NCBI RefSeq assembly: GCF_019704555.1
Contig: NZ_AP024745.1
Location: forward strand, 10,012,001-10,076,000
Length of the DNA: 64,000 nt
Direction of reading: 5' to 3'
Source: Actinoplanes sp. L3-i22
GTDB taxonomy: Bacteria > Actinomycetota > Actinomycetes > Mycobacteriales > Micromonosporaceae
Both the position numbers and the translations under genes were made by a program. Below the pieces are notes generated by a model. It worked only from the letters and a program-made list of their open reading frames with translations, ran no database searches and was not told where the DNA came from. Position 1 is the stretch's first letter. Every line of letters begins with the position of its first letter. Shown in pieces: positions 32,954-40,537 of the stretch.

Positions 32954-35248
32954 TCAGAAGGCAGCGACGGTGAAGGTAGAGGTGCTGGAGACCTGGCTCT
33001 GCACGAAGCTGGGGTCGGTCGCCACCGCGTTGACCGCGGCGTTGCTCACGTACTGCAGGTTGTAGGCGCCCTCCGGGACCGGAATCGTGGTGCCGGCGAC
33101 AATCACGGTGTGCCCAGCATTGACCACCACACTGGTCCCCGAGTTCAGGGTCGTCGCGGAGGCGAGCGTCCTACCGAGCGGGATACCCGCGCCGATGACG
33201 TACTTCCCGACGTCACCGCCGCTGGCGACTGCCGCTGCGTTGAGAGCCGGCGCGACATTCGTCAGGGTCGGTGAGCCAACCGCCTGCGTGATGTAGACCG
33301 CCTGCGTAAGCGGAGACGCCAGCGTTACATCGGCGGCAACCGCGACCCCGGTGGCCGCGTTCGACATGACCGCGGTCACGCCGTCGGCCAGCACATCGGT
33401 GATCACCGTCCCGACCGGGATGACCGGTGCGTCGTTGGCCTCGATGACAGCCTTGCCGATGTCGTCGGAGGAGAACGCGGTACCGGTGATCTTCCGGCTA
33501 CCGGCCACCGTGACGACGGCGTTGCCCGCTGTCGGTGTCGCGGCCTGTACGGCCGCGCCGGTCTTGTCCAACCGGTTGGTCAGGTCGAGCTTGCAGATGA
33601 GTTCGGTGTCGCTGAGCACCAGCACGTTGTTGCAGTCGGCAACCGGTGGATTGGCCCGGACCGTGCCACCGATGTCGGTGGAGCTGTAGTTGCCCTTGAC
33701 CAGGAAGACGTGCGCACCGCTGGTCAGGGTGTTGTCCCAGCCCGCGCTCTGGAAGCCGACACCGTCGACGACCACCTGGACGATCCGGTTGTTGGACGCC
33801 GTGTTCGGTGCCACCACCAGCGCGCTGGTGTACGAGAAAGCGTTGTTCAGCTTGTGCGAGCCGCTGGCCGTGGTGACCACCAGCGCGACGTTGCTGGCCG
33901 GCGCGTGCCGGGCCGTCCTTGCGGTGAAGGCGGTGCTGCTCAGCGGCGTGATGTCGGTCAGCGGCACACCGCCCAGCGTCGCCGAGATGAGGGACGGGTC
34001 GGTCGGGAACGCCGTGCCGGTGACGGTGATCAGGCTACCGCCGAGAGCCGGGCCGGCTTTCGGCGAGACGCCGGTAGAGGTCTGGATGGTGGTCACCTTG
34101 TACGGGTTGGCAACCACCAGGTTGGACTGCCCGTCCGAGGAACCGTCGTAGATACAGGCGTTCCACCCGATCGTCCCACTGCCGGCAAGCGTGAACGCGG
34201 CAGTGGCAGCGGTCGGGTCGGCATAGAAGGCGGGCGCGGTGGTGGCCAGCCGGGTGTTCGACAGCTTCCGGACACTGTTCACCGGGTCAACCGGAATGTT
34301 GGTGGCCGAAGGGGTCTGGGTGTAGGTGAGCGGGCATGCCGTGCTGGTGAAGACCACGCCCGGGTTGTCGATACCGGCCAGGAACTGGTTCGGCGACGTG
34401 ATGTTGAGGCCGTTGAGCCCCTGCCATGGACCGGTGGTCTGGCTCAGCTGCAGTTGCCCGGCGGTGTACGGCACCGCCGAGACCAACGCCGCGGCCGAGG
34501 TGTTGCCGCTGTACAGGCAGATGTTGTACGTGGTCGGGTTCGCGCTGGTCGACGTGACGCCCGCCGGCACGGTCAGACTGGCCATCGTGTCCGAACCCCG
34601 GGTCACCGCGGCCGTCAGGTTCGCCGTCGGCGTGCCGTAGGTCTGCGAGCAGTCCGAAGTGTTGGGGGTGAACACCGCCCCGATCGTCGGGACACCGGTG
34701 AAGATCGGCCCGCCGGATCCCGCGGTGACGGTGACCGAGTTGCCACCACCGGTGAGACCGGCCGCCGGCGACGCCGTCGCGGGCGTCCCGACATAGAACG
34801 GATAGCCGGTCGACGCGCCCTCCCGCGCGCTGGAGCCCGCTGAGGTCCCGGCATACACGCAGGCCATGTACCGCTTGCCCTGGCCGTTGGTGCCCGGCGT
34901 CACGCCGGTGGGGACCGTGAAGGTCACCGTTCCGGGCGCACCACCCGCCTGCGCGACGCCCACCGTGACGTTCGCCGACACGATCGCCACGGTCGGCGTC
35001 GTGTAGGTGCCCGGGCAGGTGCCGGTCGAGATGACTTGGACCCGGGTGACCGAGTTGGTCGCCGTGAAGTTCGGGGACGGGTTGGTGTCGGAGATGGTGA
35101 CGCTGCCACCCACCGGCGCAACGGGCGGCATTACCGAGGATGCGGCTAGTGCCGCCTCGGGGTAGACGAGCAGAGCGGCACCGACCACCCCGGTCGTCAG
35201 ACCAACACGCGCCCACCGGGGACGCGCGGCATTTCTGGACTTACGCAT
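32954..35248 (-). CDS. Large secreted IPT/TIG-domain protein, tandem copy 2
   Basis: A 764-residue protein from the ATG at 35248 with the same N-terminus and ribosome binding site as copy 1. The domain order is the same: signal peptide, beta region with Cys pairs, IPT/TIG domain VSPKAGPALGGSLITVTGTA then GVPLTDITPLSSTAFTAR, C-terminal module AHVFLVKGNYSS, DCNNVLVLSDTELICKLDL, PEGAYNLQYVSNA and TFTVAAF. Sequence between signal peptide and IPT has diverged substantially from copy 1. Unlike copy 1, the last ~170 residues contain a different insertion (AVQAATPTAGNAVVTVAG). Confidence 0.82.
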   Translation of the reverse strand: MRKSRNAARPRWARVGLTTGVVGAALLVYPEAALAASSVMPPVAPVGGSVTISDTNPSPNFTATNSVTRVQVISTGTCPGTYTTPTVAIVSANVTVGVAQAGGAPGTVTFTVPTGVTPGTNGQGKRYMACVYAGTSAGSSAREGASTGYPFYVGTPATASPAAGLTGGGNSVTVTAGSGGPIFTGVPTIGAVFTPNTSDCSQTYGTPTANLTAAVTRGSDTMASLTVPAGVTSTSANPTTYNICLYSGNTSAAALVSAVPYTAGQLQLSQTTGPWQGLNGLNITSPNQFLAGIDNPGVVFTSTACPLTYTQTPSATNIPVDPVNSVRKLSNTRLATTAPAFYADPTAATAAFTLAGSGTIGWNACIYDGSSDGQSNLVVANPYKVTTIQTSTGVSPKAGPALGGSLITVTGTAFPTDPSLISATLGGVPLTDITPLSSTAFTARTARHAPASNVALVVTTASGSHKLNNAFSYTSALVVAPNTASNNRIVQVVVDGVGFQSAGWDNTLTSGAHVFLVKGNYSSTDIGGTVRANPPVADCNNVLVLSDTELICKLDLTNRLDKTGAAVQAATPTAGNAVVTVAGSRKITGTAFSSDDIGKAVIEANDAPVIPVGTVITDVLADGVTAVMSNAATGVAVAADVTLASPLTQAVYITQAVGSPTLTNVAPALNAAAVASGGDVGKYVIGAGIPLGRTLASATTLNSGTSVVVNAGHTVIVAGTTIPVPEGAYNLQYVSNAAVNAVATDPSFVQSQVSSTSTFTVAAF

Positions 35249-35352
35249 GCGAGGTCCTCCTACGGGTCCCAATGGACCACGTCGCTGGATTGCTGGGCCC
35301 AGGCGTCCGGATGAACCGTCGCGGGCCGTCTCGCCGGAAGCGTAACTATTCG
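35142..35352 (-). repeat. Near-identical ~211-bp block, copy 2
   Basis: Matches 32597-32807; see that entry. Beyond 35352 the two upstream regions are unrelated. Confidence 0.9.
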
Positions 35353-35517
35353 TGGGGGTTCCGTAGCGTAGAGTAAGAAAGATCCCAATATGTCAGACCA
35401 AAAACGCTAGAGTTCAGGGTTCATCAATAAACGCCGGGACTCGGCCGGACCCCCCATCGACCCCGGCCGTCGCGCACAGATCTCGCCGCACGGATCGGAA
35501 TATCTGATTTTGAATTA

Positions 35518-35536
35518 TTAGGCACGCCTTACCTGA
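35518..35536. promoter_or_regulatory. Possible IdeR/DtxR iron box before the DUF1540 gene
   Basis: TTAGGCACGCCTTACCTGA matches the 19-bp IdeR/DtxR consensus (TTAGGTTAGSCTAACCTAA) at 14 of 19 positions by eye, with both TTAGG and ACCT(G/A)A ends intact. It lies 127 bp upstream of the DUF1540 start in an AT-rich region (35370-35600), which otherwise shows only promoter-like AT-rich stretches. Confidence 0.45.
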
Positions 35537-35662
35537 TTAGCCCGGGAACGGCGTGCCCAAATTATTCGTGTTTCCCGGAATTTGCCACGCAAGGCGCGTA
35601 TATCACTCAAACAAATGGTTTCCTTCAAGCGAAGGGACCGGAAGCCGAGGAAGGGACGCGCG

Positions 35663-35950
35663 ATGACTCAGATGATGAACATGCCGATGGTCCAGACCTG
35701 CACGGTGACGGACTGCGGCTACAACCACGACGGATGCACGGCGTTCGCGATCACGATCGGGGACCTGAACGCGGAGTGTGACACCTTCGTCGGGTCGGGG
35801 CTCAGCGGCGGCATGGGCGTGGCGACCGCTCAGGTGGGCGCCTGCAAGCGGGCCGACTGCAAGTACAACCACAATCTGGAATGTCAGGCCCCGGCGATCA
35901 CCGTGGGCGCCTCCTCGGACCGGGCGGACTGCCTGACGTACGAGAAGTAG
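35663..35950 (+). CDS. DUF1540 Cys-rich protein, two repeats
   Basis: A 95-residue protein from the ATG at 35663 (MTQMMNMPMVQTCTVTDCGY). It has two copies of the DUF1540 motif: CTVTDCGYNHDGCTAFAITI ending at Cys in ECDTF, and CKRADCKYNHNLECQAPAIT ending at Cys in DCLTY. The paired CxxxxCxYNxxxxC pattern suggests a metal-binding fold. The family's function is unknown. GAGGAAGGGA precedes the start. The long AT-rich upstream region, a possible iron box and a perfect terminator indicate a monocistronic regulated gene. Confidence 0.88.
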   Translation: MTQMMNMPMVQTCTVTDCGYNHDGCTAFAITIGDLNAECDTFVGSGLSGGMGVATAQVGACKRADCKYNHNLECQAPAITVGASSDRADCLTYEK

Positions 35951-35972
35951 GACAGCAGCAGGGCATGAAGAG

Positions 35973-36001
35973 CCCGCCACCCGCGAGGTGGCGGGTTTTT
36001 T
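35973..36001 (+). terminator. Rho-independent terminator after the DUF1540 gene
   Basis: CCCGCCACC at 35973-35981 pairs with GGTGGCGGG at 35987-35995, followed by six T (35996-36001). It isolates the next operon. Confidence 0.97.
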
Positions 36002-36024
36002 GCTGCCCGGACCCGACACCGGCG

Positions 36025-36084
36025 TTGACACCGCACGATCGAGCGCGCTAGGTTCATCTCACATCGAGTAGTACTCACACTGAG
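36025..36084 (+). promoter_or_regulatory. Strong promoter and overlapping palindromes upstream of the Nudix operon
   Basis: A TTGACA -35 box (36025-36030) is followed after 18 bp by TAGGTT (36049-36054). Just downstream are two linked palindromes, GAGTAGTACTC (36066-36076) and CTCACACTGAG (36074-36084), sharing three bases and lying where the transcript should begin. The layout suits autorepression by the NrtR-type product. GAAGGA before the ATG at 36097 is the ribosome binding site. Confidence 0.75.
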
Positions 36085-36096
36085 AAGGACGCGATC

Positions 36097-36846
36097 ATGG
36101 ACGAGGCGAGTTTCCTGGCCGGCTACAACCCCCGGGACTACCCCGCCATCGCCGTGACCGTCGACGTCGTGGCGCTGACGATCCGGGACGGCAAGCTCTG
36201 CGTCCTGCTTGTCGAGCGCGGCGAGCAGCCCTTCGCCGGGCACCGGGCGCTCCCCGGCGGCTTCGTCCGGGAGGAGACGCTGCAGGACGCCGCGCTCCGC
36301 GAGCTCGCCGAGGAGACGAACGTCCGCCCCGACGAGGGCGATCTCGACCGGGTCCACGTCGAGCAGCTCGGGACGTACGGAAATCCTGGTCGTGATCCCC
36401 GGATGCGGGTCGTCTCGGTCGCCCACCTCGCGTTCGCGCCCCGGCTTCCGGAGCCGACCGCCGGGACCGACGCCGCCCGCGCCTACTGGGTGCCGGTCGA
36501 GGAGGCGAAGGATCTCGCCTTCGACCACGATCAGATCCTGGCCGACGGGCTGGAGCGGGCCCGCGACAAGCTCGAGTACACGCCGCTCGCGACCGCGTTC
36601 GTCGGCACCGAGTTCACCATCTCCGAGCTGCGCCAGGTCTACGCCGCGGTGTGGGGCGAGGAGCTGCACGCCGGGAATTTCCACCGCAAGGTGCTGTCGG
36701 TGCCCGGCTTCGTGGAGAGCACCGGGGAGACCGCGTCCCGCGGCGGTGAGCGCGGCGGACCGAAGGCGCGGCTCTACCGGGCGGGCGACGCGAAGCTGCT
36801 GCACCCGGCGCTGCTGCGGCCGACACGGGAGGACAGAGTGCGATGA
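36097..36846 (+). CDS. NrtR-type Nudix transcriptional regulator
   Basis: A 249-residue protein. Residues ~15-140 are a Nudix domain with the box GGFVREETLQDAALRELAEE and TNV at its end. The C-terminal ~90 residues form the winged helix typical of NrtR-like regulators (LEYTPLATAFVGTEFTISEL, RQVYAAVWGEELHAGNFHRK). NrtR proteins bind ADP-ribose or related NAD metabolites and control NAD or sugar operons; most have lost hydrolysis, although the Nudix box here looks intact. It heads a four-gene operon of unusual partners and overlaps the next gene by ATGA. Confidence 0.88.
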   Translation: MDEASFLAGYNPRDYPAIAVTVDVVALTIRDGKLCVLLVERGEQPFAGHRALPGGFVREETLQDAALRELAEETNVRPDEGDLDRVHVEQLGTYGNPGRDPRMRVVSVAHLAFAPRLPEPTAGTDAARAYWVPVEEAKDLAFDHDQILADGLERARDKLEYTPLATAFVGTEFTISELRQVYAAVWGEELHAGNFHRKVLSVPGFVESTGETASRGGERGGPKARLYRAGDAKLLHPALLRPTREDRVR

Positions 36847-37874
36847 ATCCAGGTTATGCGACTTCGATCCCACCGACTCAGACCCACTTCCGGATCTCTT
36901 TTGACGAGGCGGTCGCGCGGATCGCGGCGGCCGGCACGTTCGCCGAGCTGATCGACACGACCGGGGTCGGCATCGAGCGGCGGACGGTGACCGGCGCGGC
37001 CTTCGTGAGCGCCCGCCACGCCTACCGGATCCTTGCCAAGATCGTGCACCCGGACGTGGCCGACGCGGCCCGGCGGGCGGTGGCCAACGAGGCGTTCGCC
37101 AAGCTCAACGCCCTCTACCTGGACCGCAACGTGGCCGGCGCGGTCTTCCCGGGGCGGCGCACCAACCACGGGCGGCACCCGAGCGCCCCGGAGACCAGGC
37201 CGTACGCGGTGGGCGACCTGGCCGACCTGTTCGAGGACGCCGACACGCTGGTCAAGGTCGTCCGCGACCCGGCCAACAACGACCTGATGGCCGCCGAGGC
37301 CACGGCGCTGCGCCGGCTGCGCACGCACGGCCGGCCGAACTATCGCGCCTACGCCCCGGAGCTGAAGGACTCGTTCGGCTACTACGGCCGTACCGTCAAT
37401 GTCCTGGCTCGTCAGCGGGGTTTCAGCAACCTCGCGGAGATGCCGGGGATGGAACCGGCCGATCTGGTCTGGGTGTGGCGGCGGCTGCTGGCCGGCCTGG
37501 GGTGGGCGCACCGCGCCGGCGTCGTGCACGCGGCGGTGTTCGAGGAACACGTCCTGATCGACCCGCGGGTGCGCGGGGTGGTCCTGGTCGACTGGTGCTA
37601 CTCCACCGCGATCGGCGGGCGACCGAAAGCGCTCATCGCCAAGCACGAGCTGAAGTACCCGCCGGAGGTCCCGGCCGCGCGGCCGGTCACCGCGGCCACC
37701 GACATCCACCTGGCGACCAGCCTGATGAAACGGCTGTTCGGAGCGGACATGCCGGCTCCCCTGCGGCGGTTCGCCGACGGCTGCCTGTACGACGCGCCCC
37801 GGATGCGCCCGCAGAACGCGTGGCAGCTCCTGACCGAGCTCGACGAGTTGATCCCCCCGCAGTACCGGAACTGA
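36843..37874 (+). CDS. J-domain/pseudokinase fusion protein
   Basis: A 343-residue protein. Residues ~55-95 hold a J-domain-like segment with the HPD signature (HAYRILAKIVHPDVADAARR). A protein-kinase-like region follows, with KVVRDPANNDLMAAEATALR resembling the N-lobe. The catalytic loop reads HAAVFEEHVLID rather than HRDxxxxN, and the metal loop VLVDWCYS rather than DFG, so it lacks the catalytic Asp and probably cannot phosphorylate. It may be a scaffold coupling chaperone recruitment to the vWA and PurA-like proteins. The ATG overlaps the Nudix stop. Confidence 0.72.
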   Translation: MNPGYATSIPPTQTHFRISFDEAVARIAAAGTFAELIDTTGVGIERRTVTGAAFVSARHAYRILAKIVHPDVADAARRAVANEAFAKLNALYLDRNVAGAVFPGRRTNHGRHPSAPETRPYAVGDLADLFEDADTLVKVVRDPANNDLMAAEATALRRLRTHGRPNYRAYAPELKDSFGYYGRTVNVLARQRGFSNLAEMPGMEPADLVWVWRRLLAGLGWAHRAGVVHAAVFEEHVLIDPRVRGVVLVDWCYSTAIGGRPKALIAKHELKYPPEVPAARPVTAATDIHLATSLMKRLFGADMPAPLRRFADGCLYDAPRMRPQNAWQLLTELDELIPPQYRN

Positions 37875-37917
37875 TCGATGGTTCCCGGCCCCCAAACACA
37901 TCAGCAGGAGGAACACC

Positions 37918-38838
37918 ATGGGTAGCGGACGCTGGTCCACCGACGTCTACACCGCCGCCGAGAACTTCCGCGCGGCGACCGGGCGGAGCGCCTTCGCCTA
38001 CAGCGACGGCGGCGCCCGCACGGCACACCCGGACCTCGACCCGAAGGGCGTGTTCATGCGGGAGAGCCGGGACAGCGACGAGCACCCGGTGAGCACGCCG
38101 ATCGTGGTGATGTTCGACGTCACCGGCTCGATGGGCAACGTGCCGCGGGTGCTGCAGACCAAGCTGCCGCAGCTGCTCGGCCTGCTGACCCGCAAGGGCT
38201 ACGCGACCGACCCGCAGATCATGTTCGGCGCGATCGGGGACGCCACCTGCGACCGGGTGCCGCTGCAGGTGGGCCAGTTCGAGTCGGACAACCGGATGGA
38301 CGAGCACCTGTCCCGGATCGTGCTGGAGGGCGGCGGGGGCGGGCAGAAGCGGGAGTCGTACGAGCTCGCGATGTACTTCCTGGCCCGGCACGTGGTGGCG
38401 GACTCGCTGGTCCAGCGGCAACGGAAGGGCTACCTGTTCCTGATCGGGGACGAGCTGCCCTACCGCAAGGTCAAGCCGAAGGAGGTCAAGCAGGTGATCG
38501 GCGACGACCTGGCCGAGGCGATCCCGGTCGAGTCGATCGTGGCCGAGCTGCAGCGCAAGTTCGAGGTGTTCTTCATCCTGCCGACCGCGGCCGGCTACGG
38601 CGGGGACCGCGAGGTGCTCGACACCTGGCGCGGATTGCTCGGGCAGAACGTGCTGGAGCTGGACGACCTGGACGCGGTCTGCGAGACGATCGCGCTGACG
38701 GTCGGGCTCGGCGAGGACAACGTCGACCTGGACGAGGGCCTGGACGACTTAGCGGCGTACGGGTCGGCCGCCGCGGGCTCGGTCGCCGGGGCGCTGGCGC
38801 CGCTCGCGGACCGGTCACCGCAGATCCGGAGATTGTGA
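37918..38838 (+). CDS. vWA-domain protein of the Nudix operon
   Basis: A 306-residue protein. The central region is vWA-like with a metal site VMFDVTGSMGNVPRV, where DxTGS replaces DxSGS. Further motifs are MFGAIGDATCDRVPLQVGQF and YLFLIGDELPYRKVKPKEV. The N-terminus (GRWSTDVYTAAENFRAATGR) is not recognised. It starts 43 bp after the J/pseudokinase gene with AGGAGG and overlaps the PurA-like gene as TGATG. The C-terminal tail is Asp/Glu and Ala/Gly-rich. Confidence 0.88.
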   Translation: MGSGRWSTDVYTAAENFRAATGRSAFAYSDGGARTAHPDLDPKGVFMRESRDSDEHPVSTPIVVMFDVTGSMGNVPRVLQTKLPQLLGLLTRKGYATDPQIMFGAIGDATCDRVPLQVGQFESDNRMDEHLSRIVLEGGGGGQKRESYELAMYFLARHVVADSLVQRQRKGYLFLIGDELPYRKVKPKEVKQVIGDDLAEAIPVESIVAELQRKFEVFFILPTAAGYGGDREVLDTWRGLLGQNVLELDDLDAVCETIALTVGLGEDNVDLDEGLDDLAAYGSAAAGSVAGALAPLADRSPQIRRL

Positions 38839-40070
38839 TGCGGGAGCACGTCGCGGTCGTCGACCTGGGCTACGGCGACGCCGGCAAGGGCACCGTGGTG
38901 GACGCGCTCTGCGGGAACCAGCGGGTGCGGGCGGTGCTGCGCTTCAACGGGGGTGCGCAGGCCGCCCACAACGTGGTCGCGGACGGCCGGCACCACACGT
39001 TCAGCCAGTTCGGGGCCGGGACGCTGCGCGGGGTGCCGACCCATCTGACCCGGTTCATGGTGGTGGACCCGCTCGCCCTGTCGGCCGAGGCGGCCGCGCT
39101 CGGGAATCCGTACCACCTGCTCACGGTCGACGGGGACGCACTGCTCGCCACTCCGTGGCATCGCGCCGCGAACCGGCGCAAGGAGCGCTCGAACCGGCAC
39201 GGTTCGTGCGGCATGGGCATCGGCGAGACGATGGCGTACGCGTTGACGCACGCCGACGCCCCGCGGGTCGCCGACGTGCTGTCCCCGGCGCGGTTGCGGC
39301 GCCGGCTGGAGCGGGTGCAGGAGGCGTACGGCTTCACCGACGCCCCGGTCGACGACGTGGTGGAGGCGTTCGTCGCGTTCGGCCGGGCCGTCCGGATCGT
39401 CCACGAGAGCCACACCATGCGGCTGCTGGCCGAGGGCCCGTGCGTCTTCGAGGGCGCGCAGGGGGTCCTGCTCGACGAGTGGCGCGGCTGGCACCCGCAC
39501 ACCACCTGGTCCACCACGACGTTCGACAACGTGGCCGAGCTCTGCCCGTCGTTCCGGCGGCTGGGCGTGGTCCGCACGTACACCACCCGGCACGGCGCCG
39601 GCCCGTTCGTCACCGAGAACCCCCTGCTCGACCTGCCCGAGACGCACAACGGGCACGGCGAGTGGCAGGGCGCGTTCCGGACCGGACACTTCGACGCGGT
39701 CGCCCATCGGTACGCGGTGGAGGTGGCCGGCGGTGTCGACGAGCTCGCGGTCACCCACCTGGACGCGCCGGTCCGCGAGACGGGGCTGAAGATCTGCACC
39801 TCCTACCGGGTGGACGGCGAGATCCACGACCGGATCGTCCCCGGCCCGCACCGGGACCTGGCCCATCAGGAGCGCCTGACCGCGTGGCTGGACCGGGCCC
39901 GGCCCGCCGAGCTGCACCGGCCGGCGGACTGGGCGACCGAGATCGGCGGTCTGCTCGGCGCCCCGGTAACCCTGGAGTCGTACGGCCCGCGTGCCATCGA
40001 CAAGCGTTTCGTCCCCGCGGGAGTACACCGTCCCGCCGGGATACGCCTACCGACGTATTGCCTGGTCTGA
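38838..40070 (+). CDS. Divergent adenylosuccinate synthetase-like protein
   Basis: A 410-residue protein; the family is usually ~430. The GTP/IMP-binding loop reads VDLGYGDAGKGTVVDAL, keeping the catalytic Asp and GKG, but with Tyr for Trp and Ala for Glu of WGDEGKG. The next motif is RFNGGAQAAHNVVADGRHHT where PurA has GGHNAGHT, so its second His remains. GMGIGETMAYA, FEGAQGVLLDEWRG and TRHGAGPFVTE follow. The housekeeping PurA would be elsewhere. A specialised role making a modified nucleotide-aspartate conjugate is inferred from context only. Confidence 0.85.
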   Translation: MREHVAVVDLGYGDAGKGTVVDALCGNQRVRAVLRFNGGAQAAHNVVADGRHHTFSQFGAGTLRGVPTHLTRFMVVDPLALSAEAAALGNPYHLLTVDGDALLATPWHRAANRRKERSNRHGSCGMGIGETMAYALTHADAPRVADVLSPARLRRRLERVQEAYGFTDAPVDDVVEAFVAFGRAVRIVHESHTMRLLAEGPCVFEGAQGVLLDEWRGWHPHTTWSTTTFDNVAELCPSFRRLGVVRTYTTRHGAGPFVTENPLLDLPETHNGHGEWQGAFRTGHFDAVAHRYAVEVAGGVDELAVTHLDAPVRETGLKICTSYRVDGEIHDRIVPGPHRDLAHQERLTAWLDRARPAELHRPADWATEIGGLLGAPVTLESYGPRAIDKRFVPAGVHRPAGIRLPTYCLV

Positions 40071-40117
40071 CTGCTCGGACCAGGCTGGGGGCATCGGTTT
40101 TGAAGGGGGAAAGCCCG

Positions 40118-40537
40118 ATGCGTTCCGTCTATCGTGCCCTGTCCGGTCTGATCACTCTCGGCGTCGTCGTCCAGTTGGCCGCGATCGCCGCCGCATGGTT
40201 CCTGGTGCTCAACGACGTCGACAACGGTGGCGTCTTCGACAACAACACGCAGAACTGGGGACACGTCCTGCACAGCGTGGTCGGCATGATGGTGATCCCG
40301 TTGCTGGCCGTCGCGCTGCTGGTGGTCTCGTTCTTCGCCCGGATCCCGGGCGGGGTGAAGTGGGCCGCGTTCACGTTCGGCGCGGTCGTCCTGCAGATCG
40401 TCCTGGCCTTCGCCAGTTACAGCGTGCCGGGTCTGGGCGCGCTGCACGGGCTCAACGCCCTCACGGTCGCCGGCCTGGCCCAGCACGCCGCCCGGCGGGC
40501 GTCCCAGCCCGAGGCGCGACCCGTCGCCGTCGCCTGA
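40118..40537 (+). CDS. Small four-helix membrane protein (resembles DUF6220)
   Basis: A 139-residue protein from the ATG at 40118, preceded by GAAGGGGGA. Four transmembrane helices: LITLGVVVQLAAIAAAWFLV, then an exposed NDVDNGGVFDNNTQNWGHVL loop, VGMMVIPLLAVALLVVSFFA, AAFTFGAVVLQIVLAFASYS and a short last helix. The His in the second and fourth helix regions (HVLHSV, ALHGLNAL) could bind haem. It overlaps the multicopper oxidase start (TGATG), so the two are made together; an electron-transfer link is speculative. Confidence 0.65.
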   Translation: MRSVYRALSGLITLGVVVQLAAIAAAWFLVLNDVDNGGVFDNNTQNWGHVLHSVVGMMVIPLLAVALLVVSFFARIPGGVKWAAFTFGAVVLQIVLAFASYSVPGLGALHGLNALTVAGLAQHAARRASQPEARPVAVA

